Notes: generated by a model not told the origin, from the letters alone. A stretch of DNA of 38,794 nucleotides from an uncultured Lachnospiraceae bacterium (GCA_902777355.1 CACYTU010000046.1:42370-81163); one strand, 5' to 3'. Shown: positions 26,307 through 34,870, numbered from the stretch's first letter. Numbers and translations are program-made.

Positions 26307-27071
26307 TCAGGAAGCAGTCTCTTCCGGCTGCACACAGATAATATTTTCCTGCCGGGCGTACCAGTCGTTGGGATACTGATCCGTGATAATGACGGCGTCT
26401 GTGAAGGCAGCAAAACGGACCGGTGAGATGATGTGGAACTTCTCCGCAGTGCACAGGACATATCGTTCTCTGGACTGGGCGATTGCTCTGCCCTTGATCA
26501 GCGCCTCATTGATATCAGGAGTTGTAAAGCCGTTTTCAGAGTTGACGCCGTTGGTCCCCATGAAGCATTTGGTAAAGTTGAATGCGCACATCTCTTCGCA
26601 GGCCGCGTTGCCGACAATGGCTTCCGTAACACCCCTTATCTCGCCTCCGATCAGGTTGACCCGGAAACCCCGCCGGGCCAGTTCCAGGCCGTGCGCCACC
26701 GCATTTGTGACATAGACAGCATCGTATTCAGTGATATAGGGAATCATGGCACCGGTCGTAGTTCCCGCATCAATATAGACAAAATCATCCGGTTTGATCA
26801 GAGCAGCGGCATATTTTCCGATCCGCTGCTTTTCTTCTATGTTGACTGTCTGTTTCTCAGAGACACCCTCTTCGCGAAGATCAGTCTTATTGTTGACGGA
26901 CATGGCACCGCCGAAGACCCGGACCAGGAGTCCTTTTTTATCCATCTCCTGCAGATCGCGCCGGATAGTGGATTCCGATGCGTTCAACAGGCGCACCAGT
27001 TCCGTGAGCGTGACACTGCCGCGGGAATCCAGAATCTGCAGGATATGCTGATGCCGCTGTTCAGCGAACAT
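26307..27071 (-). CDS. DeoR-family transcriptional regulator (probable fructose-locus regulator)
   Basis: 254 residues. The N-terminal winged helix (about 1-56: QRHQHILQILDSRGSVTLTEL, ASESTIRRDLQEMDKKGLLVRVFGGA) is typical of DeoR/GlpR. The C-terminal sugar-phosphate sensor has YIDAGTTTGAMIPY and VNLIGGEIRG. The inducer is probably a fructose phosphate, judging from the adjacent fruA-fruK; this is inferred from context. AAAGGAGGTATTT precedes the ATG. Upstream, TTTATGCTTGATTGTGA (27152-27168) matches a motif before fruK, suggesting autoregulation and control of fruK. In the usual order the regulator lies with fruK and fruA on one strand; here a secreted-protein gene separates it from fruA. 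Confidence 0.9.
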   Translation of the reverse strand: MFAEQRHQHILQILDSRGSVTLTELVRLLNASESTIRRDLQEMDKKGLLVRVFGGAMSVNNKTDLREEGVSEKQTVNIEEKQRIGKYAAALIKPDDFVYIDAGTTTGAMIPYITEYDAVYVTNAVAHGLELARRGFRVNLIGGEIRGVTEAIVGNAACEEMCAFNFTKCFMGTNGVNSENGFTTPDINEALIKGRAIAQSRERYVLCTAEKFHIISPVRFAAFTDAVIITDQYPNDWYARQENIICVQPEETAS

Positions 27072-27151
27072 AAATACCTCCTTTTAAGAGACCTGTAAGA
27101 AAGGAAAACTCGCGGAAACGCTCTGTGCAGGACTCATTCAGTTTATTGATC

Positions 27152-27185
27152 GTTTATGCTTGATTGTGATAGTTTCTATATTTGA
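27152..27185. promoter_or_regulatory. Operator-like site upstream of the DeoR gene
   Basis: TTTATGCTTGATTGTGA followed by TTTGATTATAC. A matching pair (TTTATGCTTGATTATGA, then TTTGGTTGTATAC) occurs before fruK on the - strand at 31727-31743 and following. The shared direct-repeat core TTGATTRT suggests one regulator for both. Confidence 0.6.
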
Positions 27186-27576
27186 TTATACAAAAAAATC
27201 AGACCGCATGGAACAGCCCTTTGCGCTTTTTTCCGCTCCCCATGTCGTGACGGTAAGCAGCCGGCATCAATCTTGTGCTCGCGGATCGTCCGGAATCCTC
27301 CCCTCGCCCGCGCTTCCTGCTCCGGATCAATCCTGTAGGTGCGCGGATTGTCTTCCCCGTCCATGGTACAACGGTAAACCATTAGATACTATTCAGACAA
27401 ACGTTATTCCCGCCTGATTCTGATAAATTTTTCCGCTTTCAAAAAAAGCTCCCGGATTAAGTGGTACATTATAAACATAAAAGCTGATCATCGAAGAAAG
27501 GGAAACATAGAGAATCTTTCCTTTTAACTATCTTTTTTAATCATTTCACTTACTTCAGCGAAAGGAGGCCGCAGCT

Positions 27577-28251
27577 ATGAAATCAACCGAAAAAGTCAAA
27601 ACAAAAAACAAAATCCTGAGGGCACTGCAATTATTACTGATTCTGACGCTGGTGTTTACAGCCATTCCCGCCATGCCCGGCGAGGCCGCATCGACCAAGT
27701 CGAAGGCACTTTCCGCTTATAAAAAGAAACTCTCCGCCAGCAAGGTGACCGTCCTGCCTCCGGGGAAAAAGGTCACCGTCAATTACTACGATACTGTAAC
27801 TTACAGATACAGCAAAAGCGCTGCTGTCAAATTTGCCATCGCCTACATTGACAACGACAATATCCCCGAACTGATCCTTCAGGATAACAGATATTGCTAC
27901 GGTGTCTGGACCTATAAGAGCGGTAAGGTCAGATGCGTGCATTGGGGTGACAGCCTGACCGATCCCTACGGGTACTACAAAAAGAAGGGAATTTTTGAAG
28001 ATCTTCATTATACAGAAGGTTCCCCTTTTTACAAATATTTTTATCAGTTCAGGAACGGTAAAATGACTCATAAGCTGACCAAAATAGTGCAAGAACAAGG
28101 CCAGCCCTATGCAGAGTACATGATTCGTTCCAGGATGGTCTCCAAAGCCGTCTTCAAGAAGAAACTGAAATCCTATGTCGGGAACACACATGTGACAAAA
28201 ATCTCTCTCAGGAAGAATACCCGCGCAAACCGGAAAAAATACCTCAAATAA
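27577..28251 (+). CDS. Secreted protein of unknown function, paralog 2
   Basis: 224 residues. AAAGGAGG at about 27560-27567 supports the ATG. Signal peptide: KNKILRALQLLLILTLVFTAIPAMPGEAA. The mature part closely follows paralog 1 (25400): STKSKALSAYKKKLSASKVTVLP, FAIAYIDNDNIPELIL, YGYYKKKGIFED, KAVFKKKLKSYVGNTHVTKIS. Clear tandem gene duplication, but the two copies flank the DeoR gene and sit inside the fructose locus, on the opposite strand. It is basic and Tyr-rich like a surface-binding protein; the function is unknown. Confidence 0.78.
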   Translation: MKSTEKVKTKNKILRALQLLLILTLVFTAIPAMPGEAASTKSKALSAYKKKLSASKVTVLPPGKKVTVNYYDTVTYRYSKSAAVKFAIAYIDNDNIPELILQDNRYCYGVWTYKSGKVRCVHWGDSLTDPYGYYKKKGIFEDLHYTEGSPFYKYFYQFRNGKMTHKLTKIVQEQGQPYAEYMIRSRMVSKAVFKKKLKSYVGNTHVTKISLRKNTRANRKKYLK

Positions 28252-28370
28252 TGGTTCTGAATAAACGCGTCGTTTCATTCCAGACCAGCTTGCGGGTATT
28301 ACGAAATGAAGGGCAGATGAATCATCCCTGAACAGGGTTGTCTTCATTGCGCGGGCCGTGTCAATAAAAA

Positions 28371-28408
28371 GGGGGCTGCACCCTGAAGGTGCAGCCCCCT
28401 GCTTTTTT
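28371..28408. terminator. Bidirectional terminator between paralog 2 and fruA
   Basis: GGGGGCTGCACC (28371-28382) pairs exactly with GGTGCAGCCCCC (28388-28399) around CTGAA; TTTTTT follows on the + strand (28403-28408) and AAAAA precedes on it, so the - strand also reads into T's. It serves both convergent genes. Confidence 0.95.
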
Positions 28409-28534
28409 CCGCCGTGGAATCAGGGTATTGCGTAGGAATACACGCTTAACAGCCTGTTATCCGGCAACTCAGATTTACCCTGCATTTCGGATCAGTCTGC
28501 TTTTTGTTTCAGACAGGTCCGAGAGTTATTTCAA

Positions 28535-30454
28535 TTATTCCTCAACAGGCTTTTTGAGGAAGCCAAGAAGGAAGGTGCCTACGATGGTACCGATGATCAG
28601 GGCAACGATGTACATAGGCCAGTTGCCGACAACGGGGAATACGAAGATGCCGCCGTGAGGAGCCATCAGTGTGCAGCCGAAGACCATGGAGAGCGCGCCT
28701 GCAATACCGGAGCCGATGATGCAGGAAGGAAGTACGCGGCCGGGATCGGAAGCTGCGAAGGGGATAGCGCCCTCAGTGATGAATGCAAGACCCATGATGA
28801 AGTTGACGGGGCCGGACTCTCTCTCTTCCTTGGTGAACTTGTTCTTGAAAAGGATGGTTGCCAGAGCGATTGCGCAGGGAGGTACCATACCGCCGATCAT
28901 GACTGCTGCCATGATGTCATAGTTGCCTGCCGCGATGGATGCAGTACCGAAAACATAAGCTGCCTTGTTGAAGGGGCCGCCCATGTCGATGGCCATCATG
29001 CCGCCCAGGATCAGGCCCAGGATAAGCTTACTGCTGCCGCTCATACCGCTCAGAGCATTGTTCAGGCCGGTGTTCAGGGCGCCGATCGGAGGCTCAACAA
29101 TGAACATCATGATCAGGCCTGTAAGCAGAATACCGAACAGGGGATACAGAAGGACGGGAGCGATCTTCTCGATGGACTCGGGAAGATTGTTGAAGAGCTT
29201 CTGCAGGAACAGTACGACGTAACCGGCTACGAAACCGGCGACCAGTGCGCCGAGGAAACCGGACTTGCCGTTTGCTGCGATCATGCCGCCGACGAAACCG
29301 ACTGCGAGACCGGGTCTGTCAGCGATACTCTCTGCGATGTAACCCGCAAGGACGGGAAGCATGAAGCCGAAGGCCACGCCGCCGATGGATTTCAGGGTTG
29401 CAGCGACAGGAGTGATGGAACCGAAGTTGCCTCTGTCTGCCACAGACAGGGCGTTCATATCGACTAAGAGACCATCGATCAGGAAGGCCAGAGCGATCAG
29501 GATACCACCGCCTACGACGAAGGGAAGCATGTGGGAAACGCCGTTCATCAGCTGAACGTAAATCTTGTGTCCCGCACTGCCGGATGCCTTGGCTGCGGAA
29601 GCGGAGGCAGCTGCTGCGCTTCCCGCGTTCCACACGGGGGCGTCGCCCGCCATTGCGCGCTTGACCAGCTCCGGACCCTTGCTGATACCGTCAGAGACAG
29701 GAACCTCAATCAGCTTCTTGCCGTGGAAACGGTCCATGGGGACCTTTGCGTCCGCCGCGACGATGATGCAGTCAGCGTCCGCGATCTCCTGGTCGGTCAG
29801 GACATTCTTTGCACCGCCGGAGCCTCTGGTCTCGACCTTGACCCAGCAGCCTGCTGCCTTAGCGGCCTTCTCGATGCCTTCCGCTGCCATATATGTATGC
29901 GCGATTCCGGTAGGGCAGGATGTAACAGCGCAGATCCTGCATGCGTCATCCGCGAGGGCTGCCATGACCTGGGGAGCACCGTTCTCGACCATCTCGTCCT
30001 TGGCGTCCGCAGCGTCGATGACCGCGAGGAACTCGTCCACATCCTTTGCCTTCTTCAGGTCCTCGCTGAACTGCTCATCCATGAGCAGGCGGGACAGTTT
30101 GCTGAGCACGTCCAGATGCACGTTGTCCTTTGTGATCGGGGCAGCGATCAGGAAAATCAGATTGACGGGCTCACCGTCCAGAGCGTCGTAGTCGACACCG
30201 TCCTTGACGACCATTGCCGCAAGACCGGGCTTGATGACTGCGTCGCACTTGCCGTGGGGGATGGCGATGCCTTCGCCGATGCCGGTGGTGGACTCTTCTT
30301 CTCTGTGGTAGACCTCGGCGCGGTAGGCTTCCAGATCGCTGATCTTTTCACTCTTTGCCATAAGGGCGACCATTTGGTCCAGTGCTTCCTCTTTTTTCTT
30401 CGGTGTGCCGTTCAGGTCGATACTCCGACGATCGAGCAAATCAGTAATACGCAT
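28535..30454 (-). CDS. fruA: PTS fructose transporter, fused IIA-IIB-IIC
   Basis: 639 residues. IIA domain (about 1-150) carries the phosphorylated His67 in GIAIPHGK. IIB (about 170-265) has C180 in AVTSCPTGIAHTYMAAEG. IIC (about 300-639) is the membrane channel with roughly eight segments, MLPFVVGGGILIALAFLIDG, GMMAIDMGGPFNKAAYVFG and ITEGAIPFAASDP. It imports fructose as fructose 1-phosphate, the substrate of FruK. AAAGGAGG lies about 10 bases before the ATG. The gap to fruK (about 315 bp) contains a 13-bp tandem array, so the pair may form an operon with an unusually long spacer. Confidence 0.95.
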   Translation of the reverse strand: MRITDLLDRRSIDLNGTPKKKEEALDQMVALMAKSEKISDLEAYRAEVYHREEESTTGIGEGIAIPHGKCDAVIKPGLAAMVVKDGVDYDALDGEPVNLIFLIAAPITKDNVHLDVLSKLSRLLMDEQFSEDLKKAKDVDEFLAVIDAADAKDEMVENGAPQVMAALADDACRICAVTSCPTGIAHTYMAAEGIEKAAKAAGCWVKVETRGSGGAKNVLTDQEIADADCIIVAADAKVPMDRFHGKKLIEVPVSDGISKGPELVKRAMAGDAPVWNAGSAAAASASAAKASGSAGHKIYVQLMNGVSHMLPFVVGGGILIALAFLIDGLLVDMNALSVADRGNFGSITPVAATLKSIGGVAFGFMLPVLAGYIAESIADRPGLAVGFVGGMIAANGKSGFLGALVAGFVAGYVVLFLQKLFNNLPESIEKIAPVLLYPLFGILLTGLIMMFIVEPPIGALNTGLNNALSGMSGSSKLILGLILGGMMAIDMGGPFNKAAYVFGTASIAAGNYDIMAAVMIGGMVPPCAIALATILFKNKFTKEERESGPVNFIMGLAFITEGAIPFAASDPGRVLPSCIIGSGIAGALSMVFGCTLMAPHGGIFVFPVVGNWPMYIVALIIGTIVGTFLLGFLKKPVEE

Positions 30455-30549
30455 AGATCAAATTCCTCCTTTTACACGTAACTTAGTGTGTAAACAGACA
30501 TTCCGGTCATCCTCTTCGACTATGTTCCAGACAATGTTCTGCGACCTTG

Positions 30550-30640
30550 TTCTGTGACAATGCTCTGCAGCAATGCTCTGTGGCAATGCTCTATGGCAAT
30601 GCTCTGTGGCAATACTCTGCAGCAATGCTCTGCGGCCAGA
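30550..30640 (-). repeat. 13-bp direct tandem repeat, about 7 copies
   Basis: Units of 13 bp (CTCTGTGGCAATG and variants CTCTGCAGCAATG, CTCTATGGCAATG) at 30550, 30563, 30576, 30589, 30602, 30615 and 30628. It lies in the fruK-fruA gap. Further degenerate copies precede it (TTCTGCGACCTTG). Confidence 0.93.
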
Positions 30641-30769
30641 ATCTGTGACAGAAAACTATGCGGATATCCATATCGTCTTTGAGACCGGTCTGTCTTCCCT
30701 TTATGTAATTGTTGTTTCCGTCCATACCGTCCGTCAAACGGAAGCGGGTACCGGGTTGCCGCAGCGGGT

Positions 30770-31678
30770 TTACCCGTCCAGACGTCCGTAGACATCCATG
30801 ACTTCCTCGCGCGTGGCGAGAAGATCCGAGAAAGCACTGGCACTGCCCGTGGCTACGCCCATGCGGAAGGCATGCTCATATTCGTGCTTCTCTTCCCATC
30901 CAGTCAAAAAGCCTGCGACCATGGAATCGCCGGCGCCGACAGCGTTGACCAGCTCTCCTTTGGGGGCGGGAAGTGCGTGGACCTGGCCGTTTTCGTCCAG
31001 GAGGACCGCACCCATACCGGACATGGATACCAGAACATTGACAGCGCCCATTTCCTGAAGCTTTTTCGCATAGGGGACAACGGATTCCCTTGTCTCCAGT
31101 TTCACGCCGAAAATCTCGCCGATCTCGTGGTGATTGGGCTTGATCAGGAAGGGACGATACTGCAGGACATTGAGCAGAAGGTCCTTTGTGGCGTCGACCA
31201 CAAAGCGGATCCCGCGGCCCTGAAGCGCTTCCAGGATGTTGGAATAAATCGTTCCGGGCATGCTCTCCGGAATGCTGCCCGCCAGAACGAGCGTGTCTCC
31301 CTCCTTCAGGGTCTTGAGCTTGTCCATCAGGGCATCCTGCCCTGCCTGATCGATGACCGGTCCCATGCCGTTGATCTCGGTGCCGTCAACATCCTTCAGT
31401 TTCAGGTTGATTCTGGAGAAGCCGTTTCCGATACGGATGAAATCATTCCGGAGTCCCATCTCATTCATCCTGCGGATCAGCTCGTCCCCGGTAAAGCCGG
31501 CGACAAATCCAAGAGCGGTACTGTCAATCCCCAGGTTTCTGAGCACGGTGGTGACATTGATTCCTTTTCCCCCTGCCAGCATCTGCTCGTAGACTGTACG
31601 GTTGGTCTTTCCGAGTTCAAAATTCGGAACCGAAACGATATAGTCCAGTGAAGGATTGAATGTTACTGTGTAGATCAT
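30770..31678 (-). CDS. fruK: 1-phosphofructokinase
   Basis: 302 residues of the PfkB/ribokinase family. It phosphorylates fructose 1-phosphate to fructose 1,6-bisphosphate. Motifs: FNPSLDYIV at the start, AGGKGINVTTVLRNLG, KPNHHEIGEIFG and the C-terminal NAVGAGDSMVAGFLTG with the catalytic Asp. The frame is open to 31720, but AAAGGAGG (31687-31694) is 8 bases ahead of the ATG at 31678, so MIYTVTFNPSLDY is the start. It lies upstream of fruA on the same strand; an operator-like motif lies about 50 bp upstream. Confidence 0.95.
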   Translation of the reverse strand: MIYTVTFNPSLDYIVSVPNFELGKTNRTVYEQMLAGGKGINVTTVLRNLGIDSTALGFVAGFTGDELIRRMNEMGLRNDFIRIGNGFSRINLKLKDVDGTEINGMGPVIDQAGQDALMDKLKTLKEGDTLVLAGSIPESMPGTIYSNILEALQGRGIRFVVDATKDLLLNVLQYRPFLIKPNHHEIGEIFGVKLETRESVVPYAKKLQEMGAVNVLVSMSGMGAVLLDENGQVHALPAPKGELVNAVGAGDSMVAGFLTGWEEKHEYEHAFRMGVATGSASAFSDLLATREEVMDVYGRLDG

Positions 31679-31711
31679 TCCCTGACCTCCTTTCCTCTTA
31701 TGAATGTAGTA

Positions 31712-31743
31712 TACAACCAAATTCAGTCATAATCAAGCATAAA
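31712..31743. promoter_or_regulatory. Operator-like site upstream of fruK
   Basis: The - strand reads TTTATGCTTGATTATGA followed by TTTGGTTGTATAC. The first part differs in one base from the site before the DeoR gene (27152-27168). Inferred binding site of the DeoR protein. Confidence 0.6.
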
Positions 31744-31852
31744 ATATGCAGATTTTAAGAGTTTTTCATTCATCAAGCTCCAATTTCGTTCATAGTCGTT
31801 CAAATCCATCCATTTAAAAATGCTGCATTGCGAGGGTCACCTGCGAGGGTCA

Positions 31853-31960
31853 TGTCAACAGGGCAGAGGCGGCCACGCTGCCCTCTGTCCCCCGACCGCT
31901 TGGTCCTTGTCCGCCGCAAAGCGGAAAATACATTAATACATTACACGGACAGGGTCACAC
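31853..31960 (+). repeat. Interspersed repeat, family B, copy 2
   Basis: GGGCAGAGGCGGC-CAC-GCTGCCCTCTGTCC, then CCGACCGCTTGGTCC and TCCGCCGCAAAGCGGA, AAAATACATT..ACACGGACAGGGTCACA. It matches the copies near 4231 and 21301 and is directly followed by another copy. Confidence 0.8.
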
Positions 31961-31963
31961 AAA

Positions 31964-32076
31964 AGGGCAGAGACGGCACTGCCGTCCTCTGCCCTCCGAC
32001 CGGCTGGTCCGAGTCCGCCACAAGGGCTGGTCCGGGTCCGCCGCAAGGCGGAAAACTTCATTGTATGGACCGTATC
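31964..32076 (+). repeat. Interspersed repeat, family B, copy 3
   Basis: GGGCAGAGACGGC-ACT-GCCGTCCTCTGCCC keeps pairing despite the A/T change relative to copy 2; then CCGACCGGCTGGTCC, an internal duplicated GGTCCG..TCCGCC and GGCGGAAAA. It ends near TGGACCGTATCA, just before the stop of the secreted-protein gene. Confidence 0.8.
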
Positions 32077-32115
32077 AAAAAAAGGTATGCCCTCTGTTCA
32101 GGCATGCCGGGCAGA

Positions 32116-33009
32116 TCATTGATTTATAAAGACCGCTTCCACAGGGTGATGGGAGTAGCCCACGATGCCGAACCGTCCGACCCGGATATCCTCGGGTTTT
32201 TTCGCAGGATCAAAGACGGAGCACACACCATAGCCATTTAAAATGACCTGAGGCAGGTACACCTCGTTTCCGTGTGCATTCGTATAAGTGATAAGTGCCA
32301 GGCCGTCCGGATAATCAGAAAGGAAGATCATCTGGACCCGGTAGCCTCCATAGTCCTTCTGAATGAGATTAGAGCCGAAGGTAAGGTCCCGTCTCTCCTC
32401 ATCCGGGAATCTGAAAACTCCCAGAAGGTCCAGCGATTTCACCCCTTCATAGGAATCAGAGGTCATGTCGGCGGATCCGAAAGCAACGCGCACGCTGTCG
32501 ACCTGTCCATCTCTTTTTCCTCCCCTGTAGCGGAAAACCAGGATAAAGCTGGATCCGTCCTCAGCGCGGATCTGAATATGGTCTGTCATGACCTGATCGA
32601 TGTCCAGACCGCACTCCTCCATGGTCTCAAAGGGAAGGAGTTTACCGTTTTCATAACTGTAGTCATCCAGATTTTTACCGTAAAAATTCTGCTGACCATG
32701 TCCATTGTATATCACAGTGTAATAAAAATCGGTCCTCTCCAGCGGTTTAAAATACTCGCGATAGGTCATAAGGTAGTTTCCTCCGTCTGACACATCGATA
32801 TCCCTGATGTATGCAGCCGAAGAGGAAGTATCAGGATTCTTTCTCCAGCCGGATATAGTCACCCGGGGCTTTTCCGTCCTTCCGCCGCTTTCAGATTCCG
32901 ATGCAGACACGGGCTCCCCGCTGGAGGGGGCTGCGGCGAATACAGCCAGGCCTCCCCTATTTCCTAAAACTGCCAATAGTACGATCAAGACCGCTATCCA
33001 CTTCTTCAT
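32116..33009 (-). CDS. Secreted protein of unknown function
   Basis: 297 residues. The first 28 form a signal peptide (KKWIAVLIVLLAVLGNRGG..FAAAPSS), then a Ser/Glu linker. The mature protein is mixed alpha/beta and repeated in aromatic strands (YFKPLERTDFYYTVIYNG, FILVFRYRGGKRDG, VQMIFLSDYPDGLALITYT), but I do not recognise the fold. AAGGAGAGGATCCA precedes the ATG and gives a good ribosome binding site. Its neighbours are the fru locus and the glycosyltransferase group, to which it may belong as a surface protein; that is only positional. Confidence 0.7.
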   Translation of the reverse strand: MKKWIAVLIVLLAVLGNRGGLAVFAAAPSSGEPVSASESESGGRTEKPRVTISGWRKNPDTSSSAAYIRDIDVSDGGNYLMTYREYFKPLERTDFYYTVIYNGHGQQNFYGKNLDDYSYENGKLLPFETMEECGLDIDQVMTDHIQIRAEDGSSFILVFRYRGGKRDGQVDSVRVAFGSADMTSDSYEGVKSLDLLGVFRFPDEERRDLTFGSNLIQKDYGGYRVQMIFLSDYPDGLALITYTNAHGNEVYLPQVILNGYGVCSVFDPAKKPEDIRVGRFGIVGYSHHPVEAVFINQ

Positions 33010-33467
33010 TGGATCCTCTCCTTATGATTCGGGTTTGGCGCTGGGAAAATGTCAGAAATGCTCAAGCGGCCCCGGCATTTTCTGCCGCTTTCATCGCTGC
33101 TTCTTACATATTTGTGGCCATGGGCGGGTGCCCGCAAAGGCCCTTCGGTTGTTTGTGCTCATTGACGATCCTCAGTGCCATCGGGTACCTTTTGACCTTA
33201 ACATCATTTTATTATATTTATTATATCGTTTTATCCGCAAAACTTAAATGATATTTTAAAAAGCATAGAGATTATACAGTTACTTTTCAGACCGGCACGA
33301 AATTCGAGGCGTTTTTTTCGATAATGCGAAGCAGTGTTTTTTTCGCGAAAAACCCGGGGGTTACGACGAAAATCCCATCGCGCAGCGATTTGGAATGGGG
33401 ATTTTCGTACGTTACTCCTATACGCGCCCTCGATAGGGCGTGTATAGGAACATTCCGCAAAGCAGCA
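33010..33467. other. Intergenic region with two hairpin-forming inverted repeats
   Basis: About 460 bp. The first inverted pair is GACGAAAATCCCAT (near 33365) with ATGGGGATTTTCGTAC (near 33395). The second, CCTATACGCGCCCT-CGAT-AGGGCGTGTATAGG (33417-33448), is nearly perfect. No T-run follows on either strand of the second stem, so it is not a simple terminator. An ORF through it (GVTTKIPSRSDLEWGFSYVT) resembles translations of an interspersed repeat and I do not accept it as a gene. Confidence 0.65.
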
Positions 33468-34553
33468 TCACCCGCCACAAGTGTGCCTGATGTCAGCACA
33501 ATCCTGTCCTTCCCTGATCGTCACCTTCTCCTTTACACGATAGGGCAGGGTTCCCTGAGTGTTGAAATAAGTCTTCATCATCATTTCGCCCAGCAGCCCT
33601 GTTATCATCAGCAGCATACCTGCTGTGATGAAGAAGATCGTCAGGATCATCTGTATAATAAAATATCGCATATGTCTGGTCAGAAAATAACCTGCCACTG
33701 TCCAGCCTCCGAATACTATAGCCAGAATATTGAAGGCCAGACTTAAACCTCCAAGCAGGTACAGCGGCCGGCTGGCGTATTTGCTCCAGAACCAGACAGA
33801 CAGCATATCCAGGAATCCCTTCACGATCCGCAAAAGGCTGTACTTCGACCGTCCATTGAGCCTGGGACGGTGATTGACTTCCATCTCACCGACCTCAAAG
33901 CCCCGGATCTTCAGGAGAGCCGGTATGAAACGATGCTGTTCCCCGAAGAGCGTCAGGTCCTCAAAGCATTCCCGCCTGTAGATTTTCAGAGTACACCCAC
34001 TGTCATGGATCCCGTCATGAATGATCATGTAGCGCAGCAGATTGGCTCCGCGTGACACAAAACGTTTCATAAAGGAATCCTGCCGGCTCCTGCGCCAGCC
34101 GGACACGACATCCAGGTCGTTCTCCATCAGAAAGCGGATCATTTCCGGAATGTCCGCGGGATCATTCTGACCATCCCCGTCCATAGCCGCGATCAGGTCC
34201 TTTGAAGCCGCCTTAAACCCGCAGTCGAGGGCGGAAGTCTGTCCATAATTCTTCCGGAACCGGATATATGTCAGCGGGCTGAGCGAACGGCAGACCCTGT
34301 CCGTACCGTCCACAGATCCATCGTCGACTATGATGATCTCGTAATCAAAGGGATGACCGTCTATTCCCGCTTCGCAGACCGCCTTTGTCTCTTCAAACAG
34401 TTTCCCTATATTCTCCGCTTCATTGTAAACCGGTATAACGATCGAGATTGAAATATTACTATTTGAGTCATTCTGATGGCCAGGTGAGTTATTCTGATGG
34501 CCAGACGGGTTATTCTTATGGCTGGATGAGTTATTCTTATGTTGCATTTCCAT
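33468..34553 (-). CDS. GT2-family glycosyltransferase with two membrane segments
   Basis: 361 residues. The GT-A catalytic domain (about 33-270) begins SISIVIPVYNEAENIGKLF, has IIVDDGSVDGTDRVC (first Asp pair), AMDGDGQNDPADIP (DxD) and SGWRRSRQDSF, typical of DPM1/GtrB-like transferases that put sugar on a polyprenyl phosphate. Two transmembrane helices follow (near 265-290 and 295-325, LFYILGGL and MILTIFFITAGMLLMITGLLG). Residues 5-32 form a seven-residue tandem repeat (HKNNSSS, HKNNPSG, HQNNSPG, HQNDSNS). Ahead of the ATG AGGA is about 11 bases away, so the start is plausible but not certain. MBOAT and a C-terminal fragment lie upstream. Confidence 0.9.
   Translation of the reverse strand: MEMQHKNNSSSHKNNPSGHQNNSPGHQNDSNSNISISIVIPVYNEAENIGKLFEETKAVCEAGIDGHPFDYEIIIVDDGSVDGTDRVCRSLSPLTYIRFRKNYGQTSALDCGFKAASKDLIAAMDGDGQNDPADIPEMIRFLMENDLDVVSGWRRSRQDSFMKRFVSRGANLLRYMIIHDGIHDSGCTLKIYRRECFEDLTLFGEQHRFIPALLKIRGFEVGEMEVNHRPRLNGRSKYSLLRIVKGFLDMLSVWFWSKYASRPLYLLGGLSLAFNILAIVFGGWTVAGYFLTRHMRYFIIQMILTIFFITAGMLLMITGLLGEMMMKTYFNTQGTLPYRVKEKVTIREGQDCADIRHTCGG
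34458..34541 (-). repeat. In-frame 21-bp array at the GT2 N-terminus, 4 units
   Basis: Four 21-bp units that encode HKNNSSS, HKNNPSG, HQNNSPG and HQNDSNS. Being a multiple of 3, it does not disturb the frame and lies before the catalytic domain. Confidence 0.85.
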
Positions 34554-34583
34554 TTGTCATTCTTTCCTGTAGTCGTGAGCAAG

Positions 34584-34628
34584 ACTACGCCGGGGATATG
34601 TGCATCCACATCCCCGGCGTAGTTTTTT
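34584..34628. terminator. Long GC-rich hairpin, terminator-like on the + strand
   Basis: ACTACGCCGGGGAT (34584-34597) pairs exactly with ATCCCCGGCGTAGT (34610-34623), followed by TTTTT on the + strand. No + strand gene precedes it. On the - strand, where the GT2 gene lies, it is preceded but not followed by a T-rich run, so the direction of function is unclear. Confidence 0.6.
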
Positions 34629-34637
34629 CAGAACCCC

Positions 34638-34868
34638 TTAATACATAAAAATATTGCTGAACTGATACTCCGGATCCGCACCGCCTGTATGATCAACATA
34701 ACCGCCATTTAAAATGACCGTTACATTTCCACTAAACACAGACAGGTCTATCACATATTGATGAACCTTGTGATCCAGGTCTTTATCATTTGCTTCTGCC
34801 TTTTTCAGGAGCTTTCCCCCGGAATCATATATAAAAGCTGTCAGGCATCCGCGGCCGGCAACTTTCAT
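34638..34868 (-). CDS. Small ORF resembling an orphan C-terminal domain
   Basis: 76 residues ending HTGGADPEYQFSNIFMY. The style (GGYVDHTGGADPEY, strand-rich) resembles the C-terminus of extracytoplasmic domains in polysaccharide membrane proteins, but I cannot assign a family. It has no signal peptide. An AAGGGGAAC ribosome-binding-like stretch 6 bases before the ATG is provided by the adjoining 27-bp array, so translation is possible. It may be a remnant left by deletion. Confidence 0.5.
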   Translation of the reverse strand: MKVAGRGCLTAFIYDSGGKLLKKAEANDKDLDHKVHQYVIDLSVFSGNVTVILNGGYVDHTGGADPEYQFSNIFMY

Positions 34869-34870
34869 AG

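Noticed and set aside
27176-27382. 68-residue - strand ORF between the DeoR gene and paralog 2 (YRCTMDGEDNPRTYRI)
   Set aside because: No ribosome binding site, and the DNA contains an imperfect internal duplication that may create the open frame. A small gene cannot be fully excluded.
33287-33746. ORFs across the inverted repeats near 33365-33448 (e.g. GVTTKIPSRSDLEWGFSYVT)
   Set aside because: Translation of a hairpin-rich element with overlapping frames on both strands; no ribosome binding site and no coding-like composition.
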